From: Mucilaginibacter rubeus
GTDB lineage: Bacteria; Bacteroidota; Bacteroidia; Sphingobacteriales; Sphingobacteriaceae
Direction of reading: 5' to 3'
Assembly (NCBI RefSeq): GCF_003286415.2
Contig: NZ_CP043450.1
Span: 3,472,001 to 3,536,000 of the forward strand
DNA length: 64,000 nucleotides
Numbering within the stretch: position 1 is the stretch's first letter; every line of letters begins with the position of its first letter. Positions 27,111 through 34,540 of this stretch are shown in pieces. A program made the translations under genes and the position numbers. The notes beneath the pieces were generated by a model. It was not told the DNA's origin. It did no database searches and was given only the letters and a program-made list of their open reading frames with translations.

Positions 27111-27514
27111 CGGATTTTTGGCTTACTCCGTTTTTATAAGATAGAAGATAAAAATCATCAGGTAAGGTAGCCTATACCAATGCCTGATATTTAGATTAAC
27201 CTGTTATTAAAAGCATCCAATTAAGTAGCGGATACTTTTGAGCAGGATATTAGACAATAGCTCAGAAAACAGCAAAAAACAAACGCCGGATAGTCTTTAA
27301 TTTTAAACTGATAAGCGTTTGGAATATTGCGAAATAGGGTCACAATTGGTTCCCGGGTCGGCAACAATTTTTGAAGATTCCACTGCGATCCCGGTAATAC
27401 GTGCTACCGAGCTCTCTGCGAACATCTTATATCGCTTTCGACTCTTTTGAATAAGATAAAATTAATAAATAATCTCTTTAATAATTAAAAATATGCAACA
27501 CAATAAAGTGTTAT
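27111..27514. other. 404-base gap without recognised gene
   Basis: Between the start of the M4 protease gene and the stop codon of the Thg1-like gene. It contains a weak hairpin (ATCAGG 27157-27162 / CCTGAT 27183-27188) and AT-rich sequence near 27450-27514. No ORF, tRNA or known ncRNA is seen. It must hold the protease promoter. Confidence 0.5.
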
Positions 27515-28294
27515 TTATTTATCTAATTTACTTTCATACTTCTCTAAAAGATCTTGTATGAATTTATTATAATCTTCACGCATAGGCAGCTCGAAATCGG
27601 TATGCAAAATACGTTTATCAACCAATACGTGTTCATTGGTCTTGGGATTAAACCCTTCTTTTTTTACATCTGCCCAATAAAAACCGATGCCTCTTTTTTG
27701 CCAGGCTGGAACATCATTAAAGTTGATACCATATTGAAATAACAATTCATTCTTGGCAGCAATACTCATGCCTTCTATTTTAAAAGTAGCTTCCTTTACG
27801 GTACAATTATCTTGTCTCAAACGCCAGTAGCAATGAGCATTCAACGCATTCCTATGGGCGTCTTCATTACGCCATCTAAAATAATCCTCTACCAATTTTT
27901 TATTGGGAAACTCAGAAATACGACAGTCAAAAGCTCCTAAATCTCCCAAACCCGCTGAAAACTTAGCACTGGCCTCGCCTGCTAATACGGAGATATACTT
28001 CCTGGTTTTTCGCCCAAAAAGATTTTCGTCGGGATGAAATAACAGTGATATTTCGTCACTTTGTGTATAACCGTAAATTACGTTGAAACCGCAATTCATG
28101 AGGTGCTTTACCGTTTCAACCATGAGGTCACGAAACCTTTCATCAAAAGGTGCTTTAAACTGATGTACTTCTTTAGTCAACCGGGTAAAGCCCCGCCCAT
28201 CAATTCTTGCTACGATATACATTTCAGGTAAAACGCAACGGTCCTGTGAGGTTTCATAAACCCTCATTTTAACATCCAGATCATCAAATTTCAT
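27515..28294 (-). CDS. Thg1-like protein (3'-5' RNA polymerase, tRNA repair type)
   Basis: 259 residues, the usual length of the Thg1/TLP family. Metal-binding catalytic residues are intact: Asp32 in RIDGRGFTRL and Asp80-Glu81 in YTQSDEISLLF. The eukaryotic HINNLYN motif used for adding G to position -1 of tRNA-His is replaced by HRNALNA within WRNEDAHRNALNAHCYW, as in bacterial Thg1-like proteins, which fill in 5'-truncated tRNAs in a template-directed 3'-5' direction. The gene overlaps the upstream kinase gene by 11 bases (28284-28294), so translation is coupled. The region is AT-richer than its neighbours. A 5'-end repair role is a strong inference; the RNA targets are unknown. Confidence 0.88.
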   Translation of the reverse strand: MKFDDLDVKMRVYETSQDRCVLPEMYIVARIDGRGFTRLTKEVHQFKAPFDERFRDLMVETVKHLMNCGFNVIYGYTQSDEISLLFHPDENLFGRKTRKYISVLAGEASAKFSAGLGDLGAFDCRISEFPNKKLVEDYFRWRNEDAHRNALNAHCYWRLRQDNCTVKEATFKIEGMSIAAKNELLFQYGINFNDVPAWQKRGIGFYWADVKKEGFNPKTNEHVLVDKRILHTDFELPMREDYNKFIQDLLEKYESKLDK

Positions 28295-28730
28295 TTGACC
28301 ATGCTTTTATAGTAAATGTATTATTCTCAGTTGTTACATAAAACAACTCGTCGAAACCTTCGTCAGCAGAGGGCAGGGCCAACCGCTTAAAAGTTCCTCT
28401 TATGCCAATTTCGGGGATCTTCTCTTTGCCAGAACGTTGGTTATTACGCTCCAACGCGTCAACCAACTTTGATTGGAAATAGTATCCGGTTACTTTAAAC
28501 TTATTTGCTTTTGCAATAGCTATATATTTTGCCCTTTCCTTTTGAGTTGGATTAGTATTGTCCACTACAAAAGGGTGGCTGGTGGAAATACAGGTTTCGA
28601 TAAACCTAAGTTCCTTATTCCTGGTATTTAACTGATCTAAAGAGATTCGGATATGCGTTTTAAAGAACCTTTCTTTGAAGAAAGTAGTTTTTCCTGTTGC
28701 CTGTATACCACAAAATATTACTGCTTCCAT
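28284..28730 (-). CDS. P-loop polynucleotide-kinase-like ATPase
   Basis: A 148-residue P-loop kinase. CGIQATGKTTFF (residues 7-18) is Walker A. ISLDQLNTR near residue 34 holds the Asp expected as general base in T4 Pnk-type kinases; VVDNTNPTQKERAKYI is a typical strand and helix; and ALERNNQRSGKEKIPE is a lid with Arg and Lys. It is smaller than T4 Pnkp, without a phosphatase domain. The end overlaps the Thg1-like gene by 11 bases. A kinase that phosphorylates an RNA 5'-OH would prepare ends for the Thg1-like polymerase; this is inferred from context. Alternatively, it may phosphorylate a small nucleotide or sugar. Confidence 0.75.
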   Translation of the reverse strand: MEAVIFCGIQATGKTTFFKERFFKTHIRISLDQLNTRNKELRFIETCISTSHPFVVDNTNPTQKERAKYIAIAKANKFKVTGYYFQSKLVDALERNNQRSGKEKIPEIGIRGTFKRLALPSADEGFDELFYVTTENNTFTIKAWSNEI

Positions 28731-28819
28731 TTTTCTAAGGGTTCAATTTTATACATGCAAAAGAATTCTCAATCAAACATATAATACCTTTTTTGATATT
28801 TTAAGTTGTACTAAAATAA

Positions 28820-28853
28820 AAAAAGCCAGATAAATCATAAATCTATCTGGCTT
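28820..28853 (-). terminator. Terminator of the first tRNA-Ser gene
   Basis: AAGCCAGATA (28823-28832) pairs perfectly with TATCTGGCTT (28844-28853). On the minus strand a TTTTTTT tract follows the stem. A second short hairpin GGCGGAT/ATCCGCC (28897-28913) lies between it and the tRNA gene. Confidence 0.75.
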
Positions 28854-28938
28854 CAATTTTATTTCGCTTCAACAATTCTCTTATGCGCTTGCCACTGGCG
28901 GATTTCATCCGCCGTAACACGCCTCGGTGGGCTTTTTG

Positions 28939-29025
28939 CGGAGAGAGAGGGATTCGAACCCTCGGTACCGTTTCCAGTACGACAGTTTAGCAAACTGTTC
29001 CTTTCGGCCTCTCAGGCATCTCTCC
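28939..29025 (-). tRNA. tRNA-Ser(GCT), copy 1
   Basis: The minus strand folds into an 87-base class II tRNA: acceptor GGAGAGA/TCTCTCC with a G discriminator, anticodon stem-loop CAGTTTGCTAAACTG with anticodon GCT (reads AGC/AGU Ser), a long variable arm with CGTACTGGAAACGGTACC, and T-arm GAGGGTTCGAATCCCTC. CCA is not encoded. The second copy lies 83 bases upstream on the same strand. They differ at the last acceptor pair. Confidence 0.95.
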
Positions 29026-29082
29026 GGGTTTCACTATCTACAGCATTAATTAATTTAATGCTATAATCGTGACATCATAAAT

Positions 29083-29107
29083 AAAAAAAGCCCTGTTTGG
29101 GCTTTTT
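29083..29107 (-). terminator. Terminator after tRNA-Ser copy 2
   Basis: AAAAAGCCC (29085-29093), loop TGTTT, GGGCTTTTT (29099-29107); on the minus strand the stem is followed by a TTTTTTT tract. It starts two bases after the tRNA 3' end. Confidence 0.8.
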
Positions 29108-29108
29108 G

Positions 29109-29195
29109 CGGAGAGGGAGGGATTCGAACCCTCGGTACCGTTTCCAGTACGACAGTTTAGCAAACTGTTCCTTTCGGCCTCTCAGGCACCTCTCC
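29109..29195 (-). tRNA. tRNA-Ser(GCT), copy 2
   Basis: An 87-base class II tRNA, identical to copy 1 apart from the last acceptor pair: GGAGAGG/CCTCTCC replaces GGAGAGA/TCTCTCC. The change is compensatory (G-C for A-U), so both copies fold. The anticodon is GCT. The downstream flank CAAAAAGCCC is also shared with copy 1, which shows that the duplication unit extended past the tRNA. Confidence 0.95.
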
Positions 29196-29278
29196 GTTTT
29201 GCTTTTCAGCTATGTCCCGTTTTTCAGGGACTGCAAATATAGTAATTCAAGCCTCCCGTCAAAAAAAAAAATCATTTT

Positions 29279-31348
29279 CTAATAATCTATCCTAACGTGG
29301 TAAATACTCATCAGCATCCGCTTGAAAATAGCCTTGATAGTTTCAATATCTTTTAAAGTTATATTACTGTCTTTCAACTGATTTTGATCGAGCTTATACT
29401 TTACGATCCGATCAACCAGTACGCTGATAGATTCTTCGTCCGGTTCTTTTAACGAGCGTGAAGCGGCTTCAACCGAGTCGGCAAGCATCAAAACGGCCCC
29501 CTCTTTGGTGAAAGGAATAGGCCCGGGATAGCGAAAAATATTCTCGTTAATGAATTTTTCAGGAAAATTTTTCAGTGACGACTGGTAAAAATAGTCGACA
29601 CGCGTATTACCATGATGGGTACGTATAAAGTCGATCACTACTTCCGGCAGATTGGCTTTACGCGCCATTTCAATACCCTTGCTCACGTGGCGGATAATGA
29701 TCTGCGCGCTTTCCTCATAAGGCAGTTTATCATGGGGGTTAAAACCCGAGCTCTGGTTTTCGATAAAGAACAGCGGGTTCTCCATTTTACCAATATCGTG
29801 GTAAAGCGCCCCTGCCCTAACCAGTAGTGCATTGCCGCCAACAGCATAAATAGCATTCTCGGCAAGGTTAGCTACCTGTAACGAGTGCTGAAAGGTACCC
29901 GGAGCATTAAAGGCCAGCTCACGTAATAACGGCGCGTTGGTATTGGTAAGCTCAATGAGCGTAATTTCTGATGTGATGGCAAATATCTTCTCAAACAGGT
30001 AAATAAGCGGATAAGCCAGGAGCGTAAGCAATACGCTAACCACGAAAGGCAAAAAGTCCATCCAGTCAATATTCATGAAATCCCCCTCGCGGATAAAGGT
30101 GATGCCCAAAAACGCGACAAAATAGGTAAAGATGATGATCACCGCCGAGATCAGGAACTGTTCCCTGCGCACCAGGTTTTTAATACTATAAATAGATACC
30201 ATACCCGCCGTAATCTCATAATAAGCAAACTCAAAGCTGTTCGGAACAAAAAAGCCGGCTATCAGTACTACTAATAAATGAATTTCAAGCGCCAAACGGG
30301 TATCAAACAATATGCGGATGATGATTGGTACAATACAGTAAGGAATATAATACAGATTGGTAGGAAACTGCAGCTTAATAGCAAGCGACAAAGTAGCCAG
30401 CATAGCGGTAATTACCAGCAATATCAAACTCACCAGCCTGTTATCGGCATAAATGTCCTTACGGAAAAGGTAAAGAAAAATCATGAGTAGCGATAAAGCA
30501 ATGGCTACCAGGAAAAACTGCCCCAGCAATACCAGGTTCCGGTTGCCGTTAACGCGCGCATTATCCTCAAAGGCTTTTTTAAATGATTCCAGCTTTTGAT
30601 AAACATCATCATTAACTACCGAACCTTTATAAACTATTACCTCCCCTTTTTGCACCATACCACGGGTTACCGAAAGGCCGTCAACAACTTCTTTCTCCAG
30701 TCTGGAAGTGAGATTATTGTCATAAGCAAGGTTATTTTGAAGACGGTTACTGATCAAATCGAGCAGGAAAGCCTTGTCCACATCTGTATGTTTGCTCAAC
30801 ACTTTATCGCAATAGGCCTGCGCCTTTTCTTTAGTGAAAAGCTCGTTGGTATTTTTATCAGTGGCAACATTTTTATCCAATATTCTTATGGGATAGTTTT
30901 CTGTGCTTTGCTGGTATTTTGCATTCGGTTTAAAAACACCAGTTTGATAAATTTCTGTAAGCAGATCAACACCTGCAGCAATATATTTTGGTTTTAGTTT
31001 ATCGTTAATACCCGCATTATGCCATTTGATTTCCAGATCGGCCTTGAAACCATCTATCTGCTGGTTTTGCATAGCGGCATCTAACTGATAAATTGGCGTT
31101 ATACTTTCCAGTGCCGATTTCTGATCGGCCATGATTTCCTGGGGTGTTTTTAATATGGCAAAATTATAGGGCGATACCAGGTCTTTTTGGTTCCATATCC
31201 TGCCTTTTTCGTGCTCATAGCTAAATTTTGCCTGCTTCGGTAAAAAATAAACAATGAGTATGACACTGAGCAGCATCATCAAAAACTTAACATTACGGGC
31301 GTATTTGCGCAGTAAAGCCTTTTGGCGCGAAGTGGATAGTTTTGCCAT
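29279..31348 (-). CDS. pgpH: 7TM-HD phosphohydrolase, predicted c-di-AMP phosphodiesterase (PgpH type)
   Basis: The ATG at 31348 (MAKLSTSRQKALLRKYARN) is chosen over a longer frame that overlaps the SPFH promoter. The 689-residue product has an N-terminal membrane anchor (residues about 20-40), a long extracytoplasmic 7TMR-HDED domain (about 45-290), about seven membrane helices (about 290-460), and a cytoplasmic HD domain with YHDIGKMENP near residue 514, then RHVSKGIEMARK and HHGNTRVDYFY. In Listeria, PgpH hydrolyses c-di-AMP and sets its level for osmotic and cell-wall control. It is divergent from the SPFH operon, 114 bases away. Confidence 0.9.
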   Translation of the reverse strand: MAKLSTSRQKALLRKYARNVKFLMMLLSVILIVYFLPKQAKFSYEHEKGRIWNQKDLVSPYNFAILKTPQEIMADQKSALESITPIYQLDAAMQNQQIDGFKADLEIKWHNAGINDKLKPKYIAAGVDLLTEIYQTGVFKPNAKYQQSTENYPIRILDKNVATDKNTNELFTKEKAQAYCDKVLSKHTDVDKAFLLDLISNRLQNNLAYDNNLTSRLEKEVVDGLSVTRGMVQKGEVIVYKGSVVNDDVYQKLESFKKAFEDNARVNGNRNLVLLGQFFLVAIALSLLMIFLYLFRKDIYADNRLVSLILLVITAMLATLSLAIKLQFPTNLYYIPYCIVPIIIRILFDTRLALEIHLLVVLIAGFFVPNSFEFAYYEITAGMVSIYSIKNLVRREQFLISAVIIIFTYFVAFLGITFIREGDFMNIDWMDFLPFVVSVLLTLLAYPLIYLFEKIFAITSEITLIELTNTNAPLLRELAFNAPGTFQHSLQVANLAENAIYAVGGNALLVRAGALYHDIGKMENPLFFIENQSSGFNPHDKLPYEESAQIIIRHVSKGIEMARKANLPEVVIDFIRTHHGNTRVDYFYQSSLKNFPEKFINENIFRYPGPIPFTKEGAVLMLADSVEAASRSLKEPDEESISVLVDRIVKYKLDQNQLKDSNITLKDIETIKAIFKRMLMSIYHVRIDY

Positions 31349-31402
31349 GTAAATAAATAACCTGCCAAAAATAATATAAGTTTCTGTTATATGCAGTTTT
31401 TC

Positions 31403-31434
31403 TTGCTTTTGCGAAAACAAATTTGATATCTTTG
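31403..31434 (+). promoter_or_regulatory. Predicted promoter of the SPFH operon
   Basis: TATCTTTG (31427-31434) fits the TAnnTTTG minus-7 element, and TTG at 31403-31405 lies 21 bases upstream, within the spacing seen in Bacteroidota promoters. Transcription would begin near 31441, leaving about 20 bases before the ATG at 31463. Confidence 0.5.
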
Positions 31435-31462
31435 TGATATCACTTTAAAATCAATTTAAATC

Positions 31463-32320
31463 ATGAATGCTGAAAAAACAATCAACCCGCCATCCGGCTT
31501 TGCCGTGTTCTTTATATTTCTGGCATTGCTGGCAGTAGCCGCATTTTGTTTTTGGGCTGGCGAAGAACCTATTGGGGCTATATTAGCCATTGTAGGTTTC
31601 GTTTTTCTGCTCCCGGGACTTGTTGTCGTTAACCCAAACGAATCAAAAGTGCTTACCCTTTTCGGCAAGTACCTGGGCACCGTAAAAAAGGACGGCTTTT
31701 TCTGGGTAAACCCTTTCACTGTAAAAAGAAAAGTATCATTAAGGGCTTTTAACCTTAACGGGCAGCAATTGAAAGTAAACGATAGCATTGGTAACCCTAT
31801 TGAAATTGCGGCCGTTATTGTATGGCAGATCAAGGATACCGCTGCTGCTGTATTCGCGGTTGAAAACTATATACAATATGTAAATATCCAGAGTGAGGCC
31901 GCGGTGAGGCACCTGGCCAATTCTTTTCCTTATGATAACCTGGAGGACGAAAACGCTGCCATCACCCTTCGCGGTGGTGCAGAACAGGTGAGCACCATGC
32001 TGGAAAAGGAACTGAACGAAAGACTTGACCGCGCCGGCATCGAGGTATTGGAAGCCCGCATTTCGCATTTAGCTTATGCCCCGGAAATTGCGCATTCCAT
32101 GTTACAGGTACAACAGGCATCGGCCATTATTGCTGCACGTAAGCTTATTGTTGAAGGCGCGGTTGGCATGGTTGAAATGGCACTGAACAAACTATCTGAA
32201 AAAAACATTGTAGAACTTGATGAAGAACGCAAAGCAGCCATGGTAAGTAACCTGCTGGTTGTATTGTGTGGAGATAAGGCCGTTAACCCGGTTGTTAATA
32301 CCGGCACTTTATATCATTAA
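31463..32320 (+). CDS. SPFH/Band 7 (prohibitin-like) membrane protein
   Basis: 285 residues. Two N-terminal hydrophobic segments (about residues 13-32 and 38-53) anchor it, followed by a Band 7 domain: VNPNESKVLTLFGKYLGTV, then DGFFWVNPFTVKRKVSLRA, QLKVNDSIGNPIEIAAVIVWQI and EARISHLAYAPEIAHSMLQVQQA. The C-terminal helical part (about 215-270) probably oligomerises. SPFH proteins organise membrane microdomains and protease complexes. It is first in a tight operon: the next gene starts 4 bases after its stop, and a ribbon-helix-helix gene follows. No NfeD or FtsH partner is seen. Confidence 0.9.
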   Translation: MNAEKTINPPSGFAVFFIFLALLAVAAFCFWAGEEPIGAILAIVGFVFLLPGLVVVNPNESKVLTLFGKYLGTVKKDGFFWVNPFTVKRKVSLRAFNLNGQQLKVNDSIGNPIEIAAVIVWQIKDTAAAVFAVENYIQYVNIQSEAAVRHLANSFPYDNLEDENAAITLRGGAEQVSTMLEKELNERLDRAGIEVLEARISHLAYAPEIAHSMLQVQQASAIIAARKLIVEGAVGMVEMALNKLSEKNIVELDEERKAAMVSNLLVVLCGDKAVNPVVNTGTLYH

Positions 32321-32324
32321 TACC

Positions 32325-32852
32325 ATGGATCAGTTCAGAGGTTTTGATCTTTTGCGTGTACAGGAACTACCTGTTTTAAGGCATGGCTTTTGGCGACCAT
32401 GGTATGAGCTTACTGATGGGCAGTTTAGCTATGGTAAGCTCACCTACACCGGTGCTTTAAAACGCAATTGTATACTTGAAACTGCAAGCGGGAGCTGGAT
32501 AATAAGACGAAAAAGCTGGGCAGGCCGAAAACTTATAATTGAACAGCCCGACGGCATGGAAACAGGTTTAATAACACCTGAGATCTGGAGCCGCAAGATA
32601 ACACTGGAATTAAACAATGGGCTTACGGCTACATTTTATAATAAAAAAATCCTGGCGCGTACCTACACATGGCTAAGTGAACAGTTGGGCGATATATTGA
32701 GTGTTGAATCCAAGATTTGGAGCAGGAAACAGCCTTTTATTATAAAAATCGATCCGGATATGATCAAAAAAGTACCAGAACTACCTTTATTGGCGTTACT
32801 GGGCATAAATTTAGTTTTGTTAAAACAGGCCGAAGCAGCGGCCACAAGTTGA
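32325..32852 (+). CDS. Unknown 175-residue protein of the SPFH operon
   Basis: The ATG at 32325 begins 4 bases after the SPFH stop; the longer frame would overlap that gene. I do not recognise a family. The sequence is beta-rich with many aromatic and basic residues in the first 120 positions (FWRPWYELTDGQFSYGKL, SWIIRRKSWAGRKLIIEQ), then a Ser/Trp-rich helix and a short hydrophobic C-terminal segment LPLLALLGINLVLL that could touch the membrane. No signal peptide. The one-base gap to the ribbon-helix-helix gene and the four-base gap to the SPFH gene indicate translational coupling in a three-gene operon. A partner of the SPFH scaffold is an inference only. Confidence 0.75.
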   Translation: MDQFRGFDLLRVQELPVLRHGFWRPWYELTDGQFSYGKLTYTGALKRNCILETASGSWIIRRKSWAGRKLIIEQPDGMETGLITPEIWSRKITLELNNGLTATFYNKKILARTYTWLSEQLGDILSVESKIWSRKQPFIIKIDPDMIKKVPELPLLALLGINLVLLKQAEAAATS

Positions 32853-32853
32853 T

Positions 32854-33027
32854 ATGGCGGAGAAGAAAGCATTTGTATTACGTATTAATCCGGATATGTT
32901 GAAGGAGATTGAAACCTGGGCTGCCGAAGAATTCAGAAGCACCAATGGCCAGATCGAATACCTGATGCAACAAGCCCTGCTTGCCCGCAAAAAGGGAACT
33001 AAGAAGAAAAAGGAAGGTGGTGATTAG
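32854..33027 (+). CDS. Small Arc-type ribbon-helix-helix protein
   Basis: A 57-residue protein starting one base after the stop of the unknown protein. Residues 5-44 fit the Arc/MetJ ribbon-helix-helix: strand KAFVLRINPDMLKEIETWA, then FRSTNGQIEYLMQQALL. The C-terminus is strongly basic (KKGTKKKKEGG). RHH proteins are DNA-binding dimers; the strand residues VLRIN would contact DNA. It is third in the SPFH operon and could repress it. It is easily missed because of its length. Confidence 0.75.
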   Translation: MAEKKAFVLRINPDMLKEIETWAAEEFRSTNGQIEYLMQQALLARKKGTKKKKEGGD

Positions 33028-33262
33028 TGGCAGTAGCAGAGGCAGTTTGCAGTTATTAGTTTGCAGCTCCGACGTTTAATACTTTTATCCTATCGAAATA
33101 AACTGCCACCATTTCTCAAAAACTGCAACTATCCAATACTACTATCCGATTTAAAAAACTGCAACTGCCGCTGAAAAACTGCAACTATTTTTTATTATGC
33201 ATGCATAGTATTTTCTTTCATCCAAATCACTAAATTTGCCCACCAATTTTAATGAGGGACAC
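33028..33262. repeat. Intergenic region with AAACTGCAACT-type repeats
   Basis: Three close copies of AAAAACTGCAACT occur between 33117 and 33190, with a further GCAGTTTGCAGTTATTAG element near 33038-33060 in the reverse sense. A TAAATTTG box (33231-33238) matches the Bacteroidota minus-7 element 24 bases before the thiolase ATG. No gene is seen in the 235 bases. Confidence 0.45.
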
Positions 33263-34441
33263 ATGAAAGAAGTAGTAATAGTAGCGGCTACACGCACACC
33301 TATAGGCAGTTTTGGAGGTAGTTTGGCAGCCATAAGCGCCACACAGCTTGGCGCTGCAGTCATCAAATCGGCAGTGGAAAAGGCTGGTTTACGGCCCGAC
33401 CAGGTGCAGGAAGTTTATATGGGTAATGTCATGTCGGCCAATATTGGGCAGGCTCCGGCTACCCAGGCAGCTATTTTCGCAGGGCTCCCCTATTTGCCTG
33501 CCACAACTATTAATAAAGTATGCGCGTCGGGCATGAAAGCCATTATGCTGGCAGCTCAAAGTATAGCCATAGGCCAGAATGATATTGTAGTAGCCGGTGG
33601 TATGGAGAGCATGAGTAATGTGCCTTACTATCTTGACAAAGCCCGCAATGGCTATCGCTTAGGCAACGGGCAGATCATTGACGGCCTGGTAAAAGACGGT
33701 CTTTGGGATGTATATAATGACTACCACATGGGCTCGGCAGCCGAACTTTGTGCTACCGACTGCAACATCAGCCGCGAAGAGCAGGATGCCTACGCTATAT
33801 TATCTTATCACCGCGCTCAGAAGGCCCAGAGCGATGGCAAATTCAAAGACGAAATTACCCCTGTTGGTCTGAAAGATAAAAAAGGCGATATCACCATGTT
33901 TGCCGAAGATGAGGAGCCTAACACTGTAAAATTTGACAAGATCCCAACCTTAAAACCGGTATTTAAAAAGGACGGTACCGTTACAGCTGCCAACGCCTCA
34001 ACTTTAAATGACGGCGCTGCCGCGGTGGTACTCATGAGCCGCGAAAAGGCTGATGAACTGGGCATAAAACCGCTTGCCAAAATAGTCGCCCATGCAGATG
34101 CGCAGCAAGCGCCGGAGTGGTTTACTACCGCACCATCAAAAGCTATTCCGCTTGCATTGCACAGGGCCGGTCTTGAGGCTTCGGATATTGATTTCTTTGA
34201 GATCAATGAGGCTTTCTCGGTAGTATCAATAGCCAATAACCAACTTTTAAACCTCGACCCCGAAAAGGTGAACATTAACGGCGGGGCTGTTTCATTGGGC
34301 CATCCCCTTGGTGCTTCAGGCGCCCGGATCATTGTAACGCTTTTACACGTATTAAAGCAAAATGATGGTAAATATGGTGCGGCCGGCATTTGTAACGGTG
34401 GTGGCGGCGCGAGCGCAATGGTTATCGAAAATTTACGTTAA
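33263..34441 (+). CDS. Thiolase (acetyl-CoA C-acetyltransferase)
   Basis: The ATG at 33263 yields 392 residues, the normal thiolase length. The nucleophilic Cys87 lies in TTINKVCASGMKA, the NEAF motif in FFEINEAFSVVS, the GHPLG motif in GGAVSLGHPLGASGARI, and the second Cys (377) in GICNGGGGASA. The GGMESMSNVPYYL block is also typical. It condenses two acetyl-CoA to acetoacetyl-CoA, or cleaves in the reverse direction; biosynthetic and degradative thiolases cannot be split by eye. It stands alone between the SPFH operon and a secreted protein gene. Confidence 0.94.
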   Translation: MKEVVIVAATRTPIGSFGGSLAAISATQLGAAVIKSAVEKAGLRPDQVQEVYMGNVMSANIGQAPATQAAIFAGLPYLPATTINKVCASGMKAIMLAAQSIAIGQNDIVVAGGMESMSNVPYYLDKARNGYRLGNGQIIDGLVKDGLWDVYNDYHMGSAAELCATDCNISREEQDAYAILSYHRAQKAQSDGKFKDEITPVGLKDKKGDITMFAEDEEPNTVKFDKIPTLKPVFKKDGTVTAANASTLNDGAAAVVLMSREKADELGIKPLAKIVAHADAQQAPEWFTTAPSKAIPLALHRAGLEASDIDFFEINEAFSVVSIANNQLLNLDPEKVNINGGAVSLGHPLGASGARIIVTLLHVLKQNDGKYGAAGICNGGGGASAMVIENLR

Positions 34442-34540
34442 TACCCTAAAACTTATATAATTGTAAGGTATAACAGCTTTCATAAAGCTTGTGTTATACC
34501 CGGCATTGATATAAATAAGCTCACCTAATTAATTAAAACA

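Noticed and set aside
27331..27430. GC-richer patch in the gap upstream of the M4 protease gene, considered as a tRNA or small RNA.
   Set aside because: It does not fold into a tRNA cloverleaf and shows no terminator or promoter pair.
28861..28938. Hairpin GGCGGAT/ATCCGCC and CGCCTCGGTGGGC next to tRNA-Ser copy 1, considered as a tRNA fragment or ncRNA.
   Set aside because: No cloverleaf remains, and the region is explained by transcript ends and by the duplicated tRNA flank.
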